Origin: Oscillospiraceae bacterium
Lineage (GTDB): Bacteria; Bacillota_A; Clostridia; Oscillospirales; Oscillospiraceae
NCBI GenBank assembly: GCA_902789835.1
Contig: CADAPN010000175.1
Location: 1 to 5,187 of the forward strand
Length of the DNA: 5,187 nucleotides
Reading direction: 5' to 3'
The translations under genes and the position numbers were made by a program. The notes under the pieces are model-generated. The model did not search any database. It was given only the letters and a program-made list of their open reading frames with translations, and had not been told where the DNA came from. Shown here in pieces: positions 1 to 5,127 of the stretch; position 1 is the first letter of the stretch, and each line of letters begins with the position of its first letter.

Positions 1-531
1 GCGGCTGCAGGGGCAGCGGGGACTTCTGCGGTCGGAGCAGGGACAGCAGCGGACGAGAAGAGCACGGAAATGTCGAGCGCTGCTGCGACGACAGACGAAG
101 TAACAGGAAGTACACAGGGTGCAACCCCTATGCCCGAAGCCGGGACCGAAGCAGGTGCGAGCTTGACAGGGGAGGCACCGCAGCCCGGTGACACACCGAC
201 ACCCACCGCAGCACCGGTGGCGACCACACCACAGGCGATAGTCGAAACGGAGACGGAGCCTGAAACGCAGCTTATCGTTCAGCCGACGACGGAAACACCG
301 CAGGCCGGAGCCCAGGAGGCAGCTCCCAACGGAAACACTGACGTGGAGCGGAGTTCCCCCATCTGGATCCTCATCGTACTCTTCATCTTACTGCTGCTGA
401 TTATCCTTTGTGTCATCCTTCTTATCATCCATAACCGGAAAGAGCGGGAACGCAGACGCAGAAGGGCAGCCGCCAGACGGCGCAGGCAGAGAGAACGTGA
501 GACGCAGGAGCGGTACGAAGAGGAAGAATAG
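1..531 (+). CDS. Membrane-anchored low-complexity protein, C-terminal part (5' end outside window)
   Basis: I do not recognise the family. The frame is open from the first base of the window, and the residues before the internal ATG at 70 have the same Ala/Gly/Thr composition as those after it. No convincing ribosome binding site precedes that ATG, so this is probably the 3' end of a longer gene. About 176 residues are visible: roughly 115 residues rich in Ala, Thr, Pro, Glu and Gly with no Cys, typical of an extended extracytoplasmic linker or stalk; one strongly hydrophobic segment (about residues 121-143, almost all Ile/Leu/Val); then a tail of about 33 residues with around 14 arginines in two clusters and a final run of four glutamates. 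Positive charge just after the helix predicts a cytoplasmic C-terminus (inference). The missing N-terminus could carry a folded domain that defines the function. The stop is TAG at 529-531, and the gene converges with the minus-strand operon. Confidence 0.7.
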   Translation, partial: AAAGAAGTSAVGAGTAADEKSTEMSSAAATTDEVTGSTQGATPMPEAGTEAGASLTGEAPQPGDTPTPTAAPVATTPQAIVETETEPETQLIVQPTTETPQAGAQEAAPNGNTDVERSSPIWILIVLFILLLLIILCVILLIIHNRKERERRRRRAAARRRRQRERETQERYEEEE

Positions 532-571
532 GAACAAAACGCACCGGTATAACAGGAAATACAGAGTATGA

Positions 572-613
572 AAGCACCCCGGAATCCGTGAAAAAACGGA
601 TTCCGGGGTGCTT
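572..613. terminator. Bidirectional intrinsic terminator between convergent genes
   Basis: Positions 572-589 and 596-613 are perfect reverse complements (18 bp, GC-rich core) around a 6-nt A-rich loop. The hairpin sits between the stop of the plus-strand gene (531) and the stop of the minus-strand carboxypeptidase (654), which is where a shared terminator would be expected. The U-tract is weak in both directions: two Ts then GTC on the plus strand, three Ts then CAT on the minus strand. Termination therefore relies on stem strength or helper factors. The hairpin itself is certain; its function is inferred from its place. Confidence 0.8.
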
Positions 614-653
614 GTCATGAGACCCGTTCAGTGGTTTTCTGACTGAAGCGTGC

Positions 654-1067
654 TTATCTTCCTCTGCGCCAGGCGACATATTCCTCCAGAGTTATCCCCC
701 GGTTGGTGATCTCATGGGCGAACTTTTTACCCACATAACGATAGTGCCAGGGCTCATAGATGATGCCGGTGATCTCGCTGCTCTCCGGCGGATAACGGAG
801 AATGAAACCGTAATCGGCGGCATGCTCCTTCAGCCACTTCTGGGTACCGGTGGTCTCCTGCCACTCGGTGAGATAGGGGTAGGTCTCGTCGATGATGTCG
901 GCGGCCAGACCGAGCTGATGCTCACTGGTGCCGGGATAGGCGACCTCTTCGGCGGCCAGGGCGGTAGCTTCTTCGATGCTGCAGTAGCGCTCCTGCATGA
1001 CGCGGACAACCTTGTTGTCAAAGAGCTCCTGCTGGAACTCCTGGGTGCGGTAGGCGGAGCAGATCAT
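654..1067 (-). CDS. Catalytic fragment of the frameshifted M15B carboxypeptidase
   Basis: This is the second half of the split enzyme, with about 137 residues from the ATG at 1067. It begins at the conserved ICSAYRT segment. The zinc motif SEHQLGLAAD (residues 48-57) supplies ligands His50 and Asp57. EPWHYRYVG (105-113) supplies the catalytic Glu105 and third ligand His108. These match the SxHxxGxAxD and ExWHxRY patterns of VanY-type enzymes. An in-frame TGA lies about nine codons upstream of the ATG, so this frame cannot be entered from further upstream without a shift. Without the preceding half it lacks a signal or anchor, so if translated alone it would stay in the cytoplasm away from peptidoglycan. 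Stop TAA at 654-656. Confidence 0.6.
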   Translation of the reverse strand: MICSAYRTQEFQQELFDNKVVRVMQERYCSIEEATALAAEEVAYPGTSEHQLGLAADIIDETYPYLTEWQETTGTQKWLKEHAADYGFILRYPPESSEITGIIYEPWHYRYVGKKFAHEITNRGITLEEYVAWRRGR

Positions 1068-1497
1068 GGGAAAGCCCGGCGCGGCAGTCCTGCATCATGT
1101 CCCAGCAGAGAGAGGCGCAGCGCGCATCCAGCTGGTATTCCTCGATGACGGTGTCGAGCTTCGGCACATAGCCCTCCTGCAGAGGAGAGGCCGCGCTTAC
1201 GATGGTCAAAAGGTCGAGCTGGAGATCGTCCAGACGCTTCTGCTTCTGTCCGGGAAGCCCCTCCAGGCTTTTGATTCCCTTCGCGTTGCGGGCGTGCTCA
1301 TTCCAGGCATAGGCCGAGAATTCTTCCAGCGTATCCGTCATCAGGAGCCCGGCGCGCTGCTCGGCGCGGCGGTTTTCCTGAATCTGCAGAAGCACCTGAA
1401 TCAGAAAGCCCGAGGCGATCGTCAGGACCACCAGCAGCACGGTCAGGATAATCTCCGTACGGAAGGATTTGTTTTTGGGGGGATCAGAACGTTTCAT
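1018..1497 (-). CDS. N-terminal fragment of the frameshifted M15B carboxypeptidase (membrane anchor)
   Basis: This is the first half of the split enzyme as an open frame. After the ATG at 1497 come about 13 residues rich in Lys/Arg, a hydrophobic helix (about residues 14-34, mostly Leu/Val/Ile), a charged juxtamembrane stretch, and then the segment typical of M15B proteins before the catalytic core (VSAASPLQEGYVPKLDTV and LDARCASLCWDMM). The last 15 or so residues, ending at the stop 1018-1020, are out-of-frame translation. Basic residues before the helix predict N-in topology with the peptidase outside. A TTG at 1524 would extend the frame by nine residues, but its upstream sequence is no better as a ribosome binding site. 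Alone, this product would be anchored but inactive. Confidence 0.6.
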   Translation of the reverse strand: MKRSDPPKNKSFRTEIILTVLLVVLTIASGFLIQVLLQIQENRRAEQRAGLLMTDTLEEFSAYAWNEHARNAKGIKSLEGLPGQKQKRLDDLQLDLLTIVSAASPLQEGYVPKLDTVIEEYQLDARCASLCWDMMQDCRAGLSHDLLRLPHPGVPAGAL

Positions 1498-2131
1498 CGA
1501 ACTTGTAGCTGATGTCTTCCTCAAGGCTCATCCGCATTTCCGTCTTCTTGGAGATGCGGGGGATTGCCGGAAGGTTTTTCAGAAGGACGATACCCGCCGT
1601 CAGCACGAGAAGCATGGTGAGCAGACGGTCGTCCACGACAAGAACCGCAACGAGAATGGCCGCGAGGGCACCGGAGATGGCGCCGAGGGCCAAATATCTG
1701 GAGAACCAGGTCACCGCGGCGGCGACAAGGACGGTGGCGATGCCGAGGGAGAAGTCCGCGCAGAGCATGGTGGCCGCGAGACAGATGGTGGCATAGCTGC
1801 CGCGGAAGCGGTTATAGACCGGGAAAAGCCGGCCCAGCACCAGGCAGAAGCCCGCGAAGGCCATGCCGATATCCGCGTGCGCCTTGAAGCTCATCAGAAT
1901 GCCGCCCAGCAGGATCGGCACAAAGTCGCGAATCAGCTCCACCAGCAGGAGCTTCAGAAAGCCGGTATAACCGAAGAGGCGGCGGAAGTTCGAGATGAAC
2001 ATGCGCTTCTTCCCGATCCGGTGCAGGTCCCGATGGAACACAAAGACCGAGGCAATGGAGAGCGTGCTGATGCTGCCGAAGTTGTAGGCGATGAACGCGA
2101 TGATCAGCAGCAGAATCCAGTAGCCGATCAT
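1484..2131 (-). CDS. PlsY-like integral membrane protein with degenerate acyltransferase motifs
   Basis: The 215 residues, their multi-helix membrane profile and the position right after der match glycerol-3-phosphate acyltransferase PlsY, which transfers an acyl group from acyl-phosphate to glycerol-3-phosphate to make lysophosphatidate. The family fold shows in GSIST at 19-23, RDLHRIG at 34-40, N48, RR at 50-51, G54, the FPV at 103-105, and RYLAL at 145-149. The catalytic motifs are altered: in motif 1 the usual G-SGN-xGAT reads G-KKR-MFIS; in motif 2 the usual GHxFPVFLxFKGGKGVAT becomes GRLFPVYNRFRGSYAT, losing the His, the KGGKG glycine/lysine loop and two residues; motif 3 has Ala for the usual Ser. 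I therefore place it in the family but do not call it an active PlsY. Its ATG overlaps the der stop (ATGA). An AAGGGAG-type ribosome binding site lies seven bases upstream. A charged tail of about 30 residues follows the last helix. Confidence 0.8.
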   Translation of the reverse strand: MIGYWILLLIIAFIAYNFGSISTLSIASVFVFHRDLHRIGKKRMFISNFRRLFGYTGFLKLLLVELIRDFVPILLGGILMSFKAHADIGMAFAGFCLVLGRLFPVYNRFRGSYATICLAATMLCADFSLGIATVLVAAAVTWFSRYLALGAISGALAAILVAVLVVDDRLLTMLLVLTAGIVLLKNLPAIPRISKKTEMRMSLEEDISYKFDETF

Positions 2132-3453
2132 TCCTGATCTCCCTTCTGCCGGACGATGAGATGGACCGGCGTACCCTCAAGGCCAAAGACCGAACGAATC
2201 TGGTTTTCGATGTAGCGCTGATAGGAGAAATGGAACAGCTCGCGGGAGTTGCAGAAAATCACGAAGCAGGGCGGCTTGATGCCGGTCTGGGTCATGTAAT
2301 AGATCTTCAGACGGCGGCCCTTGTCCGTGGGAGGCTGGACCCGGACCTGGGCGTCGGCAAGGACGCTGTTGAGCATGCCGGTGGTGATGCGCATGCAGCT
2401 CTGCTCGTTGACATAGTTGATCAGCTCGAAGAGCTTTTCGGTGCGCTGGCCGGTGAGGGCGGAGATGAAGACGATGGGCGCGTAGCTCATGAAGCTCAGG
2501 TCGCGCATGACATCCTTGCGCATCTTCTCCAGGGTGCCGGTCTCTTTCTCGACCAGGTCCCACTTGTTCACGACGATGATACTGGCTTTGCCCGCCTCAT
2601 GGGCAAGACCGGCGATCTTGGTGTCCTGTTCGGTGACGCCGTCCCGGCCGTCGATGAGGATCAGGCAGACGTCGGCACGCTCAATGGCGAGCTGGGCGCG
2701 CATGACGGAGAATTTCTCCACCCGCTCTTCCACGCGGGATTTGCGGCGGATGCCGGCGGTGTCGATGAAGACGTACTTGCCGTACTGGTTTTCAAACGGC
2801 GTGTCGATCGCGTCACGGGTGGTCCCGGCGAGGTCCGAGACAATCACGCGCTTCTCGCCGAGGATGCGGTTGATGAGGGAGGACTTGCCGACGTTGGGCT
2901 TGCCGATCACAGCGACGTGGATCACGTCGTCATCGGTGTCTTCTTCCTCTTCCTCGGGGAAATACTCGAAGCAGGCGTCAAGCAGGTCTCCGGTGCCGTG
3001 ACCGTGGACCGCGGAGACAGCGATGGGATCGCCCAGACCGAGGGAATAAAACTCATAGAGCGTCGGGTCGGTGGCGCCGGTGGAATCCGCCTTGTTGACG
3101 GCGAGAACCACGGGCTTGCGCGAGCGCTGGAGCATGGTGGCGACATCCTCGTCCGCGGCGGTGACGCCGGTGCGGATGTCGGTCACAAGGATAATAACGG
3201 TGGCGGCGTCAATGGCGATCTGGGCCTGCTCACGCATGAAGAGCAGGATCTCGCTGTCGGTGCTGGGCTCAATGCCGCCGGTATCGACAAGGTCAAAGGT
3301 CCGGCCGCGCCACTCGGCGGAGGCATAGAGCCGGTCCCGGGTGACGCCGGGGGTGTCCTCGACGATGGAGAGCCGCTGTCCGACCAGCTTGTTAAAGAGC
3401 ATGGATTTTCCGACATTCGGTCTCCCGACGATGGCAACAAGCGGTCTTGACAT
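2128..3453 (-). CDS. der: Ribosome biogenesis GTPase Der (EngA)
   Basis: Der is a double-GTPase needed for late assembly of the 50S ribosomal subunit and is normally essential. The 441 residues match the usual length (about 435-490). GTPase domain 1 has the P-loop GRPNVGKS (10-17), the TRD switch I segment (38-40), DTGG (57-60) and NKAD (120-123). An acidic linker (FPEEEEEDTDDD, about 165-176) joins it to GTPase domain 2, with GKPNVGKS (184-191), TTRD (211-214), DTAG (231-234), NKWD (296-299) and SAL (331-333). The C-terminal KH-like domain covers about 350-441, including the conserved PPCFVIF and the SYQRYIENQIR segment. A small departure is Met18 after the first P-loop Ser, where Thr or Ala is common. 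The start is firm: GGAGG lies seven bases before the ATG. The 3' end overlaps the plsY-like gene by four bases. The upstream spacer is filled with repeats that copy a piece of this gene's 5' end. Confidence 0.97.
   Translation of the reverse strand: MSRPLVAIVGRPNVGKSMLFNKLVGQRLSIVEDTPGVTRDRLYASAEWRGRTFDLVDTGGIEPSTDSEILLFMREQAQIAIDAATVIILVTDIRTGVTAADEDVATMLQRSRKPVVLAVNKADSTGATDPTLYEFYSLGLGDPIAVSAVHGHGTGDLLDACFEYFPEEEEEDTDDDVIHVAVIGKPNVGKSSLINRILGEKRVIVSDLAGTTRDAIDTPFENQYGKYVFIDTAGIRRKSRVEERVEKFSVMRAQLAIERADVCLILIDGRDGVTEQDTKIAGLAHEAGKASIIVVNKWDLVEKETGTLEKMRKDVMRDLSFMSYAPIVFISALTGQRTEKLFELINYVNEQSCMRITTGMLNSVLADAQVRVQPPTDKGRRLKIYYMTQTGIKPPCFVIFCNSRELFHFSYQRYIENQIRSVFGLEGTPVHLIVRQKGDQE
2139..2146 (-). 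promoter_or_regulatory. Ribosome binding site of the plsY-like gene, inside der
   Basis: On the minus strand GAAGGGAG ends seven bases before the ATG at 2131 and lies within the last codons of der. It supports the ATG in the ATGA overlap as the true start and indicates that the gene can initiate on its own as well as by coupling to der. Confidence 0.6.
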
Positions 3454-3460
3454 TTGGGTA

Positions 3461-3466
3461 CCTCCA
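3461..3466 (-). promoter_or_regulatory. Ribosome binding site of der
   Basis: TGGAGG on the minus strand, with seven bases to the ATG at 3453. It is the strongest Shine-Dalgarno match among the starts in this window and fixes the der start, ruling out reading the upstream repeat frames as an N-terminal extension. Confidence 0.8.
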
Positions 3467-3481
3467 TAAAAGTATAGACTG

Positions 3482-3558
3482 GAACCCCATCCCTGCGGGG
3501 TGGGGTTCGGAGAGAAGAAGGCAACAAGCGGTCTCGGCCCGGGCTCTCTCCGAAAAAT
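3482..3558. repeat. Double-hairpin repeat, copy A (proximal to der)
   Basis: The unit has two parts. First, a GC hairpin: 3482-3493 pairs with 3497-3508 (12 bp with one T-G wobble) around a TGC loop. Second, an outer inverted repeat: TTCGGAGAGA at 3506-3515 and its exact complement at 3545-3554, enclosing 29 nt that include GGCAACAAGCGGTCT (3520-3534), followed by a run of As. The two hairpins share three bases. Copy B follows 85 nt later and is nearly identical in the second part (one single-base indel, two substitutions). The 15-nt block is identical to der codons 3-7. No ORF, IS ends or transposase accompany it. It could be a REP- or MITE-like element or a locally grown tandem duplication. 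Confidence 0.85.
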
Positions 3559-3567
3559 GTGGACAGT

Positions 3568-3642
3568 ACCCCACCCCTGCGGGGGTGGGGTTCGGAGAGA
3601 AGAGGCAACAAGCGGTCTCGGCCTGAGCTCTCTCCGAAAAAG
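3568..3642. repeat. Double-hairpin repeat, copy B (proximal to the DUF512 gene)
   Basis: Same design as copy A. The GC hairpin pairs 3568-3577 with 3582-3591 around TGCG. TTCGGAGAGA at 3591-3600 pairs with 3629-3638 (10 bp, perfect) and encloses GGCAACAAGCGGTCT at 3604-3618. It ends two bases before the stop codon of the DUF512 gene, so a transcript leaving that gene folds here at once. With only a short T-run after the stop and none after the hairpins, I do not call it a canonical terminator, though strong stems here could still reduce read-through into der. Confidence 0.85.
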
Positions 3643-3644
3643 GT

Positions 3645-5015
3645 TTATTGGTTGTATACGTAGTATTCCGTGGATTCTTCCGGTATATGGGGGACGGAAG
3701 GCTCGGGCGCGAGGCCGCAGACCGCGTCCCAGAGGGCAAAACCGTCGGATTCCACCGGGATGACCGGCACACCCAGCTCTTCTTCGGCCTGGGCCAGGCT
3801 GGTGTCGTCAAGAAAGTCCAGCTCCTGCCGGCGCAGCATGTTCTGCGAGATCAGGAGACGCTCACCCAGGTCTTTCCCGCGGAGCTGGGCGATCAGATCC
3901 TGGCCGGTGATGAGACCGGCGACGGTGATCTGATGACCGAAAAAATCGTTCACAATCGGATAGACACGGACCTGCAGCCCGGGATACTGCGCCATGGCGC
4001 GGTCCATCAGCATCTGCAGCCAGGGAGCCGCGGCCAGCCCCGTCGCGATGCTGCAGCGCAGCGGACCGGGATCGTCGGAGAGACGCAGGGCCGAGGAAAA
4101 TTCCGTTTCCAGCAGACGAAGCATGCCGATGCCGTTTTCCAACTGGGTATATTCTTCATAAAACTCATCCGGCGGAAAGTCACGTCCCGCCTTCAGATAG
4201 AGCTCGTCCCCGCAGAAGAAAATACGCGAGCCGAGTTCCCTGAGACAGCGGTCACCGAAAGCGGTGACCCGGTCGATGGTATGCGCCGCGTGTTCCGGCG
4301 TAAAGGGACGCAGGGGATAAAGCCCCTCGCGGTAGCGCGTGAGGCCCACCGGCACAATGGAAACACTGTGAACCGCGGGGTAGAGCGCGGCAAGTTCCCG
4401 CATGCTGTAGTCCAGCTCCTCCTCATCGTTGAGGCCGGGACAGCAGACGATCTGACAGTTCATCACGATGCCCGCTTCCGCCAGACGCTTCATGGTGCGG
4501 ATGCTCTCTCCGGCCCGGGGATTGCGCAGCATGCGCACGCGCAGCTCCGGGTTCATCGTATGGACCGAGACATTTACCGGACTCACGTGCAGGGCGATGA
4601 TGCGGTCGATCTCCCGCGGGGAGAGGTTGGTCAGGGTAATATAGTTCCCCAGCAGAAAGCTCAGCCGGGCGTCGTCGTCCTTGAAGTACATGGTCGGGCG
4701 CATGCCCTTCGGAAGCTGGTCGATGAAGCAGAAGACACAGTTGTTCGCGCAGGAGCGCGGCCGGTCCATCAGATAGCTTTCAAAATCCAGACCGAGATCT
4801 CCGCCTTCCGGCTTGTGCACGTGCAGCCGGTATTCCGTTCCGTCCGGACGGGCGAGCTGCAGATGCAGATCACGGTCGTAGGCATAGAACTTATAGTCGA
4901 GGACGTCGAGGATGCGTTTTCCGTTGATGCTGAGAAGCCGGTCACCGACGGCGGCCCGTTTTTCCAGAGGGCTGCCCGGGTCGATGCTGCGGATCACATT
5001 CTCCATAGTGTTCAA
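3645..5015 (-). CDS. PDZ - radical SAM - DUF512 protein of unknown function
   Basis: The domain order matches a conserved Clostridia family annotated as DUF512. Residues about 5-70 form a PDZ-like domain (IDPGSPLEKR, GDRLLSINGK). The radical-SAM core begins with the CX3CX2C cluster motif C89, C93, C96 (SCANNCVFCF), whose cysteines bind the 4Fe-4S cluster that cleaves S-adenosylmethionine. The DUF512 part carries SIVPVGLTRYREGLYP (219-234), the QLENGIG segment (291-297), FFGHQITVAGLITGQDLI (358-375) and FLDDTSL (401-407). Length (456 or 453) is usual. The substrate and reaction are unknown; nothing in the sequence decides them. The start is uncertain: TTG at 5015 has GGTGA six bases upstream, while the ATG at 5006 has no ribosome binding site at normal distance, so I prefer TTG by a small margin. 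The gene lies between rpmF and der on the same strand; in related genomes it is a common neighbour of der, suggesting but not proving a link to translation or ribosome assembly. Confidence 0.92.
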   Translation of the reverse strand: MNTMENVIRSIDPGSPLEKRAAVGDRLLSINGKRILDVLDYKFYAYDRDLHLQLARPDGTEYRLHVHKPEGGDLGLDFESYLMDRPRSCANNCVFCFIDQLPKGMRPTMYFKDDDARLSFLLGNYITLTNLSPREIDRIIALHVSPVNVSVHTMNPELRVRMLRNPRAGESIRTMKRLAEAGIVMNCQIVCCPGLNDEEELDYSMRELAALYPAVHSVSIVPVGLTRYREGLYPLRPFTPEHAAHTIDRVTAFGDRCLRELGSRIFFCGDELYLKAGRDFPPDEFYEEYTQLENGIGMLRLLETEFSSALRLSDDPGPLRCSIATGLAAAPWLQMLMDRAMAQYPGLQVRVYPIVNDFFGHQITVAGLITGQDLIAQLRGKDLGERLLISQNMLRRQELDFLDDTSLAQAEEELGVPVIPVESDGFALWDAVCGLAPEPSVPHIPEESTEYYVYNQ

Positions 5016-5021
5016 TCGTGT

Positions 5022-5026
5022 TCACC
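5022..5026 (-). promoter_or_regulatory. Probable ribosome binding site deciding a TTG start of the DUF512 gene
   Basis: GGTGA on the minus strand matches the anti-Shine-Dalgarno sequence and lies six bases before the TTG at 5015. It is fifteen bases from the ATG at 5006, too far for ordinary initiation. The match is only five bases, so this is a modest argument. Confidence 0.4.
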
Positions 5027-5042
5027 AAAATGTATGCCAAGG

Positions 5043-5067
5043 CTCTCCCCGCCTGCGGCGGGGAGAG
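5043..5067. repeat. GC-rich hairpin in the rpmF-DUF512 spacer
   Basis: Positions 5043-5053 and 5057-5067 are perfect reverse complements (11 bp) with a TGC loop. No T-run follows on either strand, so it is not a standard terminator. Its C-rich arm, TGC loop and G-rich arm resemble the GC hairpins of the two repeats before der, and it may be a relative of that element family. It would lie in the 5' leader of the DUF512 gene if transcription starts upstream. Confidence 0.65.
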
Positions 5068-5083
5068 GTCCTGATAAACGGCA

Positions 5084-5121
5084 GAAATAACAAAGGAGGA
5101 AAGGCGAAGCCCTCCTCCTCT
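5084..5121 (-). terminator. Intrinsic terminator of rpmF
   Basis: Read on the minus strand, just after the rpmF stop, AGAGGAGGAGGGC pairs with GCCTTTCCTCCTTT around a TTC loop (about 13 pairs with one bulged T and two G-T wobbles), followed by GTTATTT. Position, stem and T-rich tail agree with Rho-independent termination, implying that the DUF512 gene has its own promoter or depends on read-through. Confidence 0.7.
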
Positions 5122-5127
5122 AAAATC

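Larger units (their letters stand above)
654..1497 (-). pseudogene. VanY-type D-alanyl-D-alanine carboxypeptidase (peptidase family M15B), split by a frameshift
   Basis: Together the two frames give a normal M15B enzyme: a short basic N-terminus, one membrane anchor, the pre-catalytic region and the zinc peptidase domain. The family removes the terminal D-Ala from peptidoglycan stem peptides outside the membrane. The N-terminal frame runs through WDMMQDCRAG and then goes out of register, ending at 1018. The family sequence resumes one base further along as MICSAYRTQEFQ, starting at 1067. Between the GCC of DCRA and the ATC of MICS there are 13 nt, not a multiple of three. From memory, relatives have about six residues there, so a small deletion (for example in the CCC run or a GCC repeat) is as likely as an insertion. 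All metal-site motifs downstream are intact, which suggests recent damage, a sequencing error or, less likely, programmed frameshifting. The start is the ATG at 1497, overlapping the upstream gene by 14 nt. It lacks a clear ribosome binding site and is probably translationally coupled. No van resistance genes are nearby, so a housekeeping role is more likely than glycopeptide resistance. Confidence 0.8.

Noticed and set aside
627..647. Small inverted repeat TTCAGT/ACTGAA downstream of the carboxypeptidase
   Set aside because: Only 6 bp with a 9-nt loop and no T-run; the 18-bp hairpin next to it explains termination better.
654..1067. Carboxypeptidase as part of a vancomycin-resistance cassette
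   Set aside because: No vanH, vanA/B-type ligase, vanX or two-component regulator is nearby; M15B enzymes of this type are common housekeeping proteins in Firmicutes.
1469..2137. 222-codon plus-strand frame opposite the PlsY-like gene
   Set aside because: Its product is almost all charged and polar, as expected from reading the reverse strand of a membrane protein gene.
2161..3450. 429-codon open frame on the plus strand opposite der
   Set aside because: It lies wholly antisense to a clear Der protein. Such frames arise from GC-rich codon use on the coding strand, and its translation shows no recognisable domain.
3471..3476. TATACT as a -10 box for der on the minus strand
   Set aside because: No -35 match lies 16-18 bases upstream (the region is the GC hairpin), there is no extended -10 TG, and the transcript would start almost at the ribosome binding site.
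3482..3642. Possible short CRISPR array
   Set aside because: There are only two units of about 85 bp with internal hairpins, no repeat-spacer alternation and no cas genes.
3392..3811. Minus-strand frames running through the repeats, with repeated ETACCL or DRLLPSS peptides
   Set aside because: The peptide repetition only reflects the DNA repeat. The frames overlap der and the DUF512 gene out of register and have no ribosome binding site.
3648..5090. 480-codon open frame on the plus strand opposite the DUF512 gene
   Set aside because: It is antisense to a gene with intact radical-SAM and DUF512 motifs; the translated product is His/Arg/Gln-rich without family features.
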